64,000 nucleotides of DNA from Ophiodon elongatus (Eukaryota; Chordata; Actinopteri; Perciformes; Hexagrammidae), in NCBI GenBank assembly GCA_016806645.1, contig JACSYO010002116.1:6442001-6506000 (forward strand), read 5' to 3'. The notes beneath the pieces are model-generated. The model saw only the letters and a list, made by a program, of their open reading frames with translations. It ran no database searches and was not told where the DNA came from. This document shows, one piece after another, positions 36,416-50,800 of this stretch. The first letter of the stretch is position 1, and each line of letters begins with the position of its first letter. The translations under genes were made by a program, and so were the position numbers.

Positions 36416-38438
36416 GAGAGGGGGAGCATATACCCAGGGTGGCAAACGGCAGCTCTGCTATGGTGCCAAAAAAATTCATCACAAGTGATTGTTATTCCAG
36501 AGTCAAGCATATTCCCTAACCATAAACATGCACACATACCCGCTGCACTTTTTATGTGGTTCTTTCATATATTAAAAAAAGGAGGATGACTGCTTTTGGG
36601 TTTTAGATTGACTGTCGGGTGGGTTAATTGCTCGTCAGGGTGTGTTAGGGGGTCCACTTTACAAGGGGTTGCGCATGTAGAACACTCACAAGGCCAAATT
36701 TTTGATTTTGTTCACAGCAAGGGGTCCTGCGATTTATTTCGCTTCCTCAGATAAATGATCTGCTGCGGGACCCTTTCAATTAGTTTTAAAGCGCATCGGG
36801 GACGGCAGAGAGCAGACGCCATGCGTCTCTGAGGTGGAGGCAAAATGAGGCTTCGAGAAGCAGCTGAAATTTAGAAGAGGAGTGCGGGATTGGACTAAAC
36901 CACATAAAGTGCAGAAAATCCCTTCTAATGGCGCGTAATTGGTTCTGTAATATCATTACAGGCGGATAATGGCCAGTTACAGGGCCCCGCGCTATTAAGG
37001 GTTTCCCTGGCGTGCAGCGTTTATGTTATTAAAGGGGGAATATAATGATATTTTAGTTATTAAATGCGCGTAATTAATTTATGCACCACTGAAAATAAAG
37101 TTGTTATTATGACCTCAGTGAGGTGCGTGGAGAAAATTGAAATCAAATAACGGTTGATAACTTTATCCCAATATTTGGTCTAGACAACTCCGACAAGAGT
37201 GTGTGTGCGTGTGTGCGTGTGCGTGTGCGTGTGTGCATGTCCACTTCCTGTCAGCGGCTTTCCGCTCCATCCAGATGATGCTTAAGTGTCTTAATGAAAT
37301 TACACTCGTTGGTTAGAAACAATTTTACAAGTTAACTTTCACTCACAGCCGGTTTGGAGTCCCATGTTTACATGATTCCTGCAGCTATCTGATACCGGAC
37401 TTCATTTCAGTGCCTCGGTCAGTTCCACACATCCACACGCAAATATAACTCCGTGGCGGTTTTAAGGACAGTGTACTTAAATCATACATTTATAAATAAA
37501 TAAATCCATATCTACCACCATTATTCGGGTGAATATGGATCTACCACAAAACTCATTTGTTTTGCTTGGTAACTTGTATTCAAGGACTGATCATCTTCTT
37601 TGAAATGCAATGATTTTTTTTACAATAGTTTGCTAATTCAATAGGTCTTCCTTTACTCTAATCCTGTTCAAATAACCAAACATGGAAAAAGAAAGCCTTT
37701 ACAGAGGTTTATTATATACAATAAATGCAAGACAGTGCATCCCTAGCCTTTTAACTTTATAAAATATGGCAGCTAACTTACTCTGCACTTTGACAATATT
37801 TCCACTAATACGAGGTAGCTCATTTGAATTTCACTGAAGTCAGTATAAGAAACATTAGTCATTACAAAATCTACTAAAATCCATAGAGATCTAATCATAT
37901 TTACAAAGTGACACAATTCCCCTATTATATTTTATAGAAGCATATGACAAAATCTGACAAGTGGCTGTCAAATCAACAACGAATTCGAACACCAGAACAC
38001 ATATCGTGGAGTAAATCGTTAACACGGTTATACAGTTTTAACTTTCTGGCAAAAATAAAACAAGTGAATTCAAGTATAACCAGGAACAATAATAATCAGC
38101 AATTTCAATATGTGAACAAACACAAATCTCAAACCGACTCACATTGTAACTGACTTCCCCTTCAAGATGTGGTTAACTGATAATTGAGAATAACATGAGT
38201 GTTTATTTTACTGTAAAATGTGTTAGTATGGTCCTTGCATAACAAACCCATTTCAATCGAGTTTGATCAATGTATTTTTGTTGACATACGTCTCAATTTG
38301 ACACAATATAAAACAAAGTCATGGAAAAACTAATTCATGAAAAGATGTTCTAAGCTTGAACTCTACAGATTCAAAGCTGACAAGTACTCAGATACGCATC
38401 ACAGATCAGGCTTTCCTCCACTTTCATCCGTGCCTCCC
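36416..38438. other. Spacer between drgx promoter and ercc6 stop
   Basis: About 36,700-37,140 is complex, repeat-free sequence with many ATTA/TAATTA-type cores and short GC-rich islands; it looks like a possible drgx upstream enhancer. A short (GTGTGC)n lies at 37,198-37,238. From about 37,400 rightwards the DNA is AT-rich and should contain the ercc6 3' UTR near its right end. No coding exon was seen. Confidence 0.5.
38202..38207 (-). terminator. Candidate ercc6 polyadenylation signal
   Basis: TTTATT on the plus strand (AATAAA on the coding strand) is about 235 bp past the ercc6 stop. It is the closest canonical hexamer I noticed, but other AT-rich candidates lie further left. Confidence 0.35.
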
Positions 38439-41076
38439 TCAGCGGAAGCGCTCCTTCAGTCTCCACGTGCCGTCCTGACCAGAAGCCCTCTGGAAGTCAC
38501 AGATGCTCCTGAGCAGCTCCCTGAAGACGGGCGCCTGTTTCTCGGTGAGTCTTGGTTTGAAATACTCCAGCACTTCCTGGGTGGTGGCCTGTCCGTCCAC
38601 ATTTGCCTGGAAGGCTATGAAGTTGCGTACATCCACCAACAGCTCGTCGTGCTCGGTGGGCGGAGCTGGGGGGGAGCTCGTTCCCGGGGCTCCGGAGTCG
38701 TCCTCCTCTTCTTCCGCTTCTTCCCTTTGGCTGGAGGGCACGCTGAGGTGATTACGGGCTTTAATCTTGGCCAGAAGGGAGGAGGAGGAGAGTGGAGCGA
38801 CGTTTGAGTCATTTTCTGCGCCCTCACCGCTGAAATGAGCTCCTGAACCAGGCTTCTTCGACACAGACTTCTTTACAATAGCAGCATCCTAAAAGAGAGA
38901 AACGGGTGAATTCACACAACATGGCATCACAAACGCAAAAATAACACATCAATATTCTGCGCATCTTTTCCTAATACCACTGCTGTTACCTTGCATTTGC
39001 CCACAGTGGGGACAGACTGAGCAGAAGGTGCAGCCAGGAGAGAATTATTCTTTTGTCCAAACCGTTTCCTGAGAGAGCAAACAAGGGAAAAATTGAGATG
39101 TGTAATTGACATGAGATTAGCGGAGCTCTGAACAACCCAAGTGTGTCAGTGAGAGACTGCGTACCTTGCAGGTGGGGGAGCGGGTCTATTGAAGGACCGC
39201 CTGCACTGCTGGCGAGAAACCTTCAGTGCTTTCAGGGCATCTCTGGCCACCCTGTTGGCTTCTGCCTCCACAAGAACATAGTCAGGGTTAGAGGACTCCA
39301 TGATGGTGTCGTGCTGCATCACACTGTGGATACCTGTGGAGAAAATAAGAGTCAACAAAAAAAAAAAGCGTATTTTTTTTTCACAACACTTACTAAATAA
39401 ACCACGTCTGACTGACGAGCCTACCAGATTTCTTGAAGAGCTTTGCCAAGACATAATCATCGGATTTCTTCTCCCTCTCATCGTCTTCACTCTCCGCTTT
39501 CTGAAAGGATCCTTTCTTCACCAAGTGAGAAATGCGGTGGCCTTCACACCGAGAATCCTTGGAGTGTTTACGCTTCTTATGTTTGCGTTTGTCTGAGTCA
39601 ATTGAGTCGCAGTGCTTCCTCTTCTCCCTGTGTTTCTGCGGGCTACTCAGGGTAGAGTCTTTGTCTCTGGGTTGGTGAGAGCTGGATGAGTTTTTAACTG
39701 CTGGCTTGGCTCTGTTCCAGTCTCTGTTATTTTGTCCTGTATGCTGTGTATTTGTTGAAATATTTGGCTCCATATCCAGGCCATTTTGGTTGGTGCATTG
39801 ACTATCTGCCGGTTTACCCGGAGAGTTTGTTCTGCTCTGAGAAGAGTTTTCATCTCTTAATGCGGGAATGTTTGTTATTTCATTCTGGTTTGCTAAGGAG
39901 TGTTTATGTATGTGACTGCCATGTTTCACTATGTGTGATGGCGTTGGCCTCTGAGGTTTCTTGGGTGCCTTGACATCAGAACCTGTACCTGTATGACAAT
40001 CAAAACAAAACTTGGTGAATTCTTGGAATTCTTCCAAACTAATAGTTGGACAATAAAATGTCTCTCTGGTAAAGAACAAGAAAAATCTGCAGACCTGCGA
40101 ATAGGGCACTGGTCTCTGTTCCCTGAGCTTTATCAGGGTCGGACAGTGTGAAGAGCTCATAGATGTCATTAGACTTGAAGAACCGTCTTTGTTTGGGGTC
40201 CTTCAGAACACGGTTGGTCAGAAACTGTTTGAAGATTTGTCTGAATCAGAGCAGATACAATATAGAATTAGACACTACTATGTAATTAGTTATTTTACCT
40301 CAGCAGGCAACCCTGATCATCTGTCAACATAGAGTAGTTTGGCTGATGGATGAGAAAATTTAGTTAACTGCACTGCTGTAGGTTTCAAAATAGAATCCCT
40401 GCAGATCTTTTAACTTGCTTTTTGAAGGCACTTTACAGACCCTAACCAAACAGAGCAACAGTTTAGAAGTCCTAGATTGGCCGTTTAATAATGCAGGAAA
40501 GCTTTTCAATTACTGAGACCTGGGATAGTGCAAGTAGTAATACGGCAGTGATGTGAGCAATTAGTCATGTCATTACCAATATTCACGAATGCGTGAAGTC
40601 AATGAAAAGATAACTAAAATGCAAGACTGCATGAGACATAAGCATAAAAGCCAGAGCAGGATTGTTTTTATTTAGCCCTCTTCTTAATTGATTTCAGTCT
40701 TTGAATAACATGCGTATGAAGTGCTTGTAGCCAAACATAAGAAGAAAAACTGCACTCTGACCTGTGGTAGATTTTCTCCTCAATGGTCCCTGCAGTCAGC
40801 ATTCTGTACACCGTCACTTGCTGCGTCTGACCAATCCTCCATGCTCGCTCCCGTGCCTATGAACACCACAATACATTTAAACAAATGACTATGGTACATG
40901 ATCTGAAACACAGAGACACGGTTACTGAGGCTTAAAATAAACAAAGAAAAAATTGTGAGAAGCGTGAAAAGCCGGAGCAGAAACTGTAGGTAATATTAAG
41001 ACACAAGTAACGCAAGAACCAATAATCATGATTCATGAGAAATAGTGAACGTACTAAATGTGTTACTTGAACTATT

Positions 41077-41171
<95 letters not shown>

Positions 41172-42335
41172 TTACCTGTGTGTCGGTACTAGGGTTCCAG
41201 TCTGGATCATATATTATGACTCTATTGGCTCCAGTCAGATTGATTCCCAGACCGCCGACTTTAGTGGTCAACAAGAAGATAAAAATGGATTTGTCCTGTA
41301 AGAAAAAAATGGCAGAGATTAATAACCATCATGTCCACAGTTTTATGCTCCTTTTGATAATCATATAAATAAATACATTAGTAAATTCTTGAAATGTATC
41401 GGAAGACATTTTGTTTTCTCAAACTAAACCCTGTTCAAAGAGAATCAGATAGCTTAATCTGAACTTGGCTTTTGGTTACTTGATTCTCCCGACAGAGATG
41501 AAAAAGTCAGACTTTGTATTAACACAAGCTCCTAAATACTGATACATTTTGCCATGCATTTGGACAGAATCAGAGGGATTTAACATTATGTATTAGTTAT
41601 CATTTTAAAAGCTTTCTTTTGAAGACAGAGACAATCGGGTACATCCAGTTTGAACAACAGATTGTCATCAAGTAGGGTTTCCACCTCAGGGTGTGCAGGG
41701 TTCTACTGATGCATTTTGTCCCTCAGGGCAGGATTTTCATGGGAAACACTTAAACCCCATTAGGGATATAATAATCCTTACCTCGTTGTACCGAGCGACG
41801 AGGGGCTGTCGGGAAGCTATTGTGGTAGTGCCGTCCATTTTCACATACGAGTAATTATTCTCCATCACAAATACCTCCAAGATGTGCAACATCTGGAAAG
41901 GAGATAAAGACAGCAGAGAGACAGTGAGAAAAGGCAGACAGGGAGAGCAACATGGAGGGGAAAAGAGGGGCTGAGGTTTGGATTATCTCTAAAAGGATTA
42001 GAGCAGATTAATATTACATGGACAGAGATACCGACAGGGAGGGTCTCAGGTTCCCTCTGAGGTATAATCTCATTGGTATTGACTGCAACAGCTGGGGCCT
42101 CGCTCACATACACTCTCTCGCTCTCTCACACTTTTAGAGGCACATATGTTGTAGGTAGCCAGCAGCAAACACAGAAACAACATTTACAAATGACATGACA
42201 ATTTAAGACCTAAATGAATTAATTTCATGCAGGTTAGAAATTAGTGCAAAAAGTACATCGATACAAACCATTCTATAAAATTATCATTATATATATATAA
42301 ATATAAATAATGATAATTTTTATTATAAAGTAGTT

Positions 42336-42410
<75 letters not shown>

Positions 42411-45400
42411 ATAAACTACTTTTTTAGCTGAGTGATTGAGAGGTGAATCAGACAGACAGAGCAACGTCTTCCTAACCTGTCTAGACTGAGAGAAGAGCAG
42501 GACTCGGTGGCCCTGTTTGAACCAGAGTCGCAGCAAAGACTCCACGACTATCAGCTTGCCCGAACGTTTCCAATAGCCGAACTGCTCCTCTTTAGTTAGC
42601 TGGTTGTCTGGGATTCCCTTCAAAATCCGGGGGCCGCCGGAGAGAAGGTCTGGGTGGTTACAGATCTTACGTAGCGCTATCAAACCTGAGAATATCTGAA
42701 AAGCACCAAAAAAAGAACAAAGGTTTTTAAATGGACCGTTTCCTTCAATCACACGGAATTGGTGGCAGGTGATGAACCTGGTCATTCTAAAGCGTTGCAC
42801 CTTTAAACAAATAAACACATTTACTTTAGTCTACAGGAATTAGTCACATAATTTATTTACCGACAATAAAGGCTGTGTTTCTTGATGAAGGCCCAACGGC
42901 CACTGCATTAGTAATGGTGGTTAATGGACTGAGAGTGACCACTGAATATGACTATAAGAGCATATGTGTGTTTGTTTGTGTGTGTGTGTGTGTGTGTGCG
43001 TGTGTGTGTGTAGGTGTGTGTGTACAATCTGCTGTGGTCACCCCTGGCTCTCCAAGCCCGTCCATTTGGTCAGTTGTGATAAATGGTTGAGTCTGTCTCT
43101 CCAGGGTCTCGCTAATGTGAGAAGAACAACTACACAGCTTCCTTAAGAAGAGCGTCTTCAAAAAATAAATACTAAAGTCAAGCTATTAGGGGTATAACAA
43201 AATGTACATGGCAAAAAAAATTAATTCCACTGATGCCTCTTCAAGGTGATTTTTCTTTAAGTGTACAAGAGTGCATAAACTACACACAAATGCCTTTGAG
43301 CAAGAGAGGTGAACTGATATTCTTCAGTTAGGAGGTTAAATAATGAATAAGCCAAGTCTTGTTCCTGGAAGCCTTCTACTTGGCGGAGAGTTTTGCTCTT
43401 CTTGTCTTTCTAACAGAGTGTAAAGACGGAGCCCAAATTGAAGACGCATAAAAACAAACACAGTGAACCTGTTTTAACTATGAAAGCGAGGCTTACGTGC
43501 ATGTCCCCGTTAAGCATCTGGTAGACCTCTTTGGAATCTAAGAAGCTCTGATAAACCTGCCGCTGGTCCTCTGTTAATCTGCAAAACAAAACCTACACAC
43601 AGACACACACACACACACACAAACAAATAGACAGACAGACAAACACAGACAGACACAGCAGTGTAAAAGTGTGTAATAAGCAATGAACGTCCACTTTAAA
43701 GCCCTTTGATGAAGTGCAGTGTGAGGGGAGAGAAATTAGATGGAAGCAATGTGTTTTTGGAGCCACTACCGTCCCGAGGGACTGACTTAATGAGCTGAAG
43801 TGGACTGAGGAGTCAACCAGCATCAGCCGCATGGACAGACCAGGGACCAGCCACCTTAATGAATACCTGCTCCTTTTACTTTACCAGGACTTTATTAGCT
43901 GGCTTCACCTGACAAGGGCCATGCACATTCATCAAATACTCCTTAGATGTGGCACATAGTCACATCCAATCAGATAAACACCTCCCCAGTTAAAAGAGCC
44001 GGGCGTGAGAAGCTGTTCGATACTTCCACAGAACGGGGTCAAATGTCCTCGAGTATGATGAATACCTGTTCATTTTTGTCAGGCAAGGAGAGGTTGGCCT
44101 TGACATCTGCCTTCATTCTTCTGAGCAGGTAGGGATTGATGGTGTCCCTCAGCACGCATGCACACTTAAATGCCGTTTGGACCTGAGAAACAAAACGCAA
44201 ACAAAACTGCTTTAAGACAAAAGCGAGGCTCAGTTCAGGGTGTCAAACAACCACATCAACAGTCACACCTGTCAGTGTGGATGTTTCCTGAGGCATGAGT
44301 GTCGTTTAGTCCCTCCTCTGCCCTCTCTCATCACCTCCCGCATGTTGCTGTCCCTCTCAGCAGCACAAGCCATTAAACATTGATCAGAGTGCTGTTGGTC
44401 TCGAGGGACAAAGCCCTCTTCTTTCATCAGCACTACTGGCCAGCTCCATCGGAAACAGAGGGGGAGCTTTGGTCCCACCCGCACCACAAGGAGCCCCAAA
44501 GCAAATGTCCTGCTACACCTCATCCAGAGTCAGTACTTAGGGCCAGTTAGCCTTTTAAACATTAACTCACTGGGGGTCCACAGAGGAATCAAAGACACCC
44601 TCGGTGTAGCTGGAGGGGACAATAACATGGGGAGATTTTGGGCTTAGTGGAGGTCGGAGTAGAAAAGTAGAAGAGGAGGGCAGCTGATGATCCAGTGACC
44701 TCTGTTGTACAAGCTGCCGAGTGGATTCACATGGGGATGCAAACGCATGTTTCAGTAATGGATCCAGTGTCCACTTGCTCAGCCAGTGCCCCCGTGCACA
44801 TGCGTTTTTACATACATCTATTTGTACATACACATGAACATCAGCCGAGGGCCTGCTTTGCTGTTCTGAGAATTTCAAGAAGAGGATAAGGCAGCAGAGC
44901 TTAGCCCTCTCTGACCATTTAATAACATTAATAATTAGTAAAGGTTTTTATTATCGACAGCGGAAGAAGCATCAATAGCCAGCTTAAATAATTAAATCCA
45001 TACAGTCAGTGGGTTATTAACGATTGAGCACTAATGACAAAGGGCTACAATTTAGCTCACTGACTCTCCACTTTAGCCTCTCCCTCTATCCCTCTCTCAC
45101 TCACACACTAGGGATGTACTGAAGTTCCTTTGCATGGACCTACATTATCCTGCACTGCACTTAATGGCTCGGTCGCTCCACCATCTCTCCTTCTGACTTG
45201 CTTCCATCCAGCTCTCCGAAATTGTGCCTACATGCATTTGTGTGACTAGTGTTGTCAAGTGACTCTTTAGCCCTTCATCGCTCCCTCCTTCTTAGGCTAA
45301 GGTTATAAATGTATTTATAGGTAGGGCTATATCGAATAGTTCGAAGCTTCATTCATAGCGTTGACTAAATTCTAAATAGAAATTTGAATGCTGCGCAGCT

Positions 45401-47808
45401 TTTCTTTGCAGATAAAGATTAAGCTACAGCAATCAATTCAATTTATTTTGTATAGCCCAAAATAACAAATTTGCCTCAGAGGGCTTTACAATCTGTACAC
45501 ATACGACATCCCGGGACCTCACATCGGTTCACGAAAAACTCCCCCCAAAAAACTCTCATATCAGCATTTCCCTTATATTCATTCTTCAGGCACCCCTTGC
45601 TGCAGAATTATGAGCTTGGTTTCTAAAATTTCACACAATCATATATCCTTTGCTTCTGTGTTTCACTGAGTTCTACTTTGGTCCACAGTGGAAATAAGCA
45701 TTACAGATTTTTGTGTTATCCTATTCTTTTTTTTAACCTTTATTTTAAATGAAAATGACCAATTTAAATAAAATAGCACAAATTGTCTTTTTTTTTTTTA
45801 CAACTGGTTTCTGCTTTGCTGTTATTTTCTGAAAATGTGAACCATGTCTCAAATGGGGTGACATTTCTTGATGGATGTATTGTACTACTAGCCTTTGTAG
45901 TTCAAAAATGGGCAAAAAAACATTAAGAAACAGAATCGAAACAAATCCTAATTCAGCATTTGTGTGTTCCAATACCTGCACAGGTGAGGCGTTGCTGTAT
46001 CCTCCCATGGTGATCGGCACAGAGAACTGCTCCATGAAGACAGGCAATGTCCCCAGTTTGCCGGGGAAGACAAAGTCAAACAGAGACCACAGTTCCTTCA
46101 AATTGTTCTGCATTGGAGAGCCTGACAGTATGAACCTGTGGGGAGTGCGAAACTAGAGAGAGGGAAGAAAGAACGTTTGTTATGTATCTTAATTAAAAGA
46201 TGGCTGAGATGTTCGAGCAGGTTGGATGTTGACGTACAAGGAGGAATGGAAGTAAATCGCTTCTTCTAACGAGAGAAACGTGGAGTGAAAGAATTATTTA
46301 AAAAGTTTAAAAATGTATTCACAAGTAAAAAAACGCTCTTATTGTAAGCATGCTTCCAATGTTGTGGTTCGAATGTGTGTGTTGCTGAATGTGTCAGTGC
46401 TTTGAGACAATACCTGTTTGGAGGCAGTGGTAACTCCAGCATTTGGATTTCTGATCTTATGGCCCTCATCCAGTATAATGTAGTGCCAATCGAAGCGCTG
46501 CAGGGCATCTTGCATAGTCCTCACAGCTGAATAGGAGGTTATCAGGATACCATGACATGATGCTATCTCTGGAATAAGCTTTTCCTGCAACAAATTAAAA
46601 AAAATAAAAAATACATAAAAGAATTACATTTATTTTTGTCAGTGCAATTTGTAACCATCTGTGGTAGCTTGAGCATCGAAATAGGGCATCTACTTTAATG
46701 TGGTTCGAGGGGAGAGGTGAAGAGGGGAGAAGGTTAGGAGATAATGCTGCAAAACAGACCTCTAGTGCCCCCCGGAGGAAAGAAAAAGACCCTGTAGAAA
46801 ACTTAATTATGAATCTGAAAATCAAACTCACACAAACACGCAATTACCTTGTTGCTGGTGAACGAGCCAGTTTCATGTAGTACAGCCACTCTAAAAGGAG
46901 GCCACCAGGTGTGAAACTCCTTTACCCACTGGTGCATCACTGTAGCTGGGCACACGATGACCGTCGGACCCAGACCAACATATCTACAACCAAACACACA
47001 GCGCAGAGATGTTTACTTGCAAACCGGCGATTAAGATGGGTAACAAGGGAACTCGGGGTTCATTTCACTTTGGATAACCTCAGCAAATTTCATTAGCAAA
47101 TTACAGTCATCATTTCTATAACAAATTATAGAAAATAAAGGCTTTTCCCAATAAGTGGAAACAAGTTTTGCTTGCAAGTAAAACGTGTGATGCATTCAGG
47201 CATAAGGGAATTAGAGGAAGCTGAGTGTCTAGGTGCAATAATGCAGCAGAATCATCCTTCTACAAAGTCCACCTCCACTGCTCCATATACTCTCTGTGGA
47301 AGAATCTAAGAAGGTGCATGGACACATGCTCAGCTCCTCTGTGAAGATTCACAAGAGCTTTGTCAAACACAGACAAACACACACATAAAGACACTAATGG
47401 GCTGGTATGAACCTCTGCCTGGTGGACGCTATTGATACTTGGCCGTAATTGAGTTTGCAAGCAATCAATTTGTGGGCGTCTATAGTAGACAGAGTATTGA
47501 CCAGGGAAGCTCCACCTCCAAAAATGTATGTGTCGTTTGTGCAGTAAAACCAGATTATCACCACAACGGCGTCCATGTTATCATGGTTGATTTGTTGTGA
47601 CACACCTGTTCTTACCACCACAACCCCCCACCCCCCCCACACACACACACACACACACACTGTCAGTGTTTTCTCTGATGTCTGCAGTAAGAAAGTGAAG
47701 AGTCTGATAATTGAAACATGTTTAATAATTCAGATGAACACTCTCAAGCAGAAATCCCCCTAATCAAATATTCATACCATACAGACACACAGTCTCTGGC
47801 CACAGTTT

Positions 47809-47865
<57 letters not shown>

Positions 47866-50800
47866 CTGTAGTTGGATCCTCTGGTCCTCAGTTTGCTGTA
47901 GCTCAGTCCAGCCAGAAAGCAGATGACCTGGATGGTTTTACCTAATCCCATCTCGTCTCCCAGGATGCCACCTGCCTGCTGACAGTGGAGTTCCCACATC
48001 CACCGCACACCTGTCTGCTGGTACCTGACAATGTGATAAACACATGAGCAAATAACAAAAAAAAAAACAACCTGTGAATAATATTGTACTATGTTATTAT
48101 TAAATCCATGCAAAAAGACACAAGCAAAGTAGCACAAGAGGAGTTCTGAAGAGATACATTACATTACATGTACAGATGCAATGACAATTAGAGGTTGGCT
48201 TGGCAAACCTATATTTATCAACCAGCTAAACTCAAAGTTGCCACAATTCTTCCTAAAAGTGGTTTAAAACAACAGACTGCCAAAAATACTTTCCAATGAA
48301 TACTAGTGACCTAAAGTAGCAGTAAGTGAATCAAGTTATTGGTGTCTTGATCAAATTATCTTTGGTTAATCATTACAATTGAAGGACGACGGTGTGTAAA
48401 AGCTGTGAGTGTGTAATGGACCGAGACACCAAAGGAAGTCCACAGATGTTTTTTATACACTTGTTATTTTACTGCTATGAGTCATATGCTATCACTTCCT
48501 TTCGACATCGGCAAATACTTGAGATAACTCACAATGTGTCACATCGAACTTACTTGTAAAGTTTTTTCCAGAGGAAACCAGGGACTTTGAAGCCTTCGTC
48601 AAATTCTTCATCACTATCATCTGAAAGCTCCTCACCTCTTTCCCTCTTCGCCTCCCTTTCTCGAAGACGTTGTCGCTTCCATCTCCTAGCAGGGGAATGA
48701 GTACATAATAATGAAGTACATCAAGTGGTAAAATGCATTTCTCTATTTTACTTTGAAGAGAGCGCTTCAGTCAATATTAGTGAACACAGGCCACTCGCTG
48801 AGCTTGAAGTCAGAAAACAAATCCCTGCTTCATCTTTAAACTGACGTTGTCTGCAGTCGATTTCTCTGTCTATAGGCATTAGCCCAGTAGTAGACTGGTG
48901 ACCTGTCTAGGTTATGCTCTGCCACTCTATGCATGCTGGGATAGGTCCAGCTACATGCAACCCTGGACAGGGTAAGCAGGTATAGAGAATGGATGGATCT
49001 GGGATTTACACCTCTAGCACTAACTGATTGATTTTAACTCTTGCCTACACAGGTGCGCGGATAGCAAATGTTTTGAGTTGTTGGTATTTCCCTGGTGGGG
49101 TGGAAGATCCACAGCAAAAACGGAAATGTAAAGGAGAACAGTTTTAATGGTGCAGTAGAGAGGGCAGTTAGAGGCACAGTCGTCACGCAGCAAATGAAGA
49201 TTGATACAGACAATTAGTAGTGCGAGTTCCCCAGAAAGGTGTGAGGTGGAGAGGATAAGAATCCATCTTCATTTGGGCCTGGTCCTGTCACCCTGCCACA
49301 AAACTGGTCCTTTAGCTGGGCCTGGGAGACCACACTCTCTAATTAAGTCAAGACTAAGCATTGGTTCAGTTAATTACACTTTTCTGCCCCCACTCCACCC
49401 CCCACCCAACTACAAATACCGCCCACTCTAATAATATCATTCCTCATATAGGCTAGCCTCACCATCCATGCCGTGTCTATGCTGTTGAATTGACATTCAA
49501 TCACTGTAGTGTAGAAAAAGGACACATGCCAACACAATTTATTTGGCAGCTATAAATATGAAATCTCATTAGGGCTGCTCTTCCATTAATTTGAGCATTA
49601 GAGAGAGTGAGTGTATAAAACCATGTGCAGGAGGATAATTAGGCCAGTGTGAGAGCAGAGAGAGAGAGAGAAGAAGAGCAGGGAGTGAATTTGCTTAGTC
49701 AAGAAACAGCTGCCAATCTCATCTGGGATTAACTCTCCTTCTGCACTATGGAGCCAGCAGAAAGCGACTGCTTTTCGCTTTAACTGAAGGGAATAACAAT
49801 AGCACATTTGCCCCGCTGCCATTGCAAATGTGAAGCAAAGTTAAAGGCTCAATCTGGTGTTTGTTGAGCCTGTGATTTACAGGCCCGGATGAATGCATTC
49901 TCTTTTGAGGAGGACTTGCTGATGAAAACTTTTTGCACCTTTGCATCCAACCATAAATCCAAGAAAAAAAAATCTATTGTTGACAAACTGTAAACAAATT
50001 ATATAACCGGGGGGGTCAACACAATTAATAATTTATAAAAGTTTATAGCAAGTACATAATTATACCTTATTCGCTGTCTGTAGTACTCCACATCTCCGTC
50101 ATCTTTGTTTTTTTTGTCTTTAACCTTCGCATCCTCCTCTTCATCTGAACTGTCAGGGCAGTATTCTTCCTCACTCTCTTTTTTCTTTACTTTCTTCCTC
50201 CCTTTGCCTTCCCTTTTCTTATTGTATGGTTTCAACTCATAGTCTTCTTCATCATCCTCCCCAAAGCCCTCCTCCATGGCTTCTCTTGCCTCTTGGTCAG
50301 GATTAAAGCCTTCATCACTGGGCAGGTACTCCGAACCCTCGCTGTCGGTCTCATCACCCTGAGTGTGACGCTTGCTCTTTGGTTTCGGGAGCTGTGGCTC
50401 AGCCTTAGGCCGAGCCTTAGGATGGGCCTTAAGAGCTGTTATCTGAAGCTTTCGCATGCGCGTCTTCATTTTTTTGTCCTTGGAAGAGGAAGCAATTCTA
50501 TTAGCTTTGCCCCCGGCTTTATCAGGGGTGAGTCCTGAGCTCCTTTTCTTCTTGAGAAGAGGGACTCTCTTCCTCTCAGTAGCCATCTTGGCCTGGTCCG
50601 ACAAGTACATGTCAAAGGCCGAGTTTTCAGCGAGCATCAATTTTCTAGGCTTCTTTTTTTCCTCTTTCGGTGGGATTCGTGTTCCAAAAGGAGTCATGTG
50701 ACCTTTCCGGATAAGCTCCTCCCATTCGGTCTCCTGAGAAGGCATGAGCATACTGCCCAGTGTAGATGGCCCGGCTTCTGTACAACACACACATTAAGCA

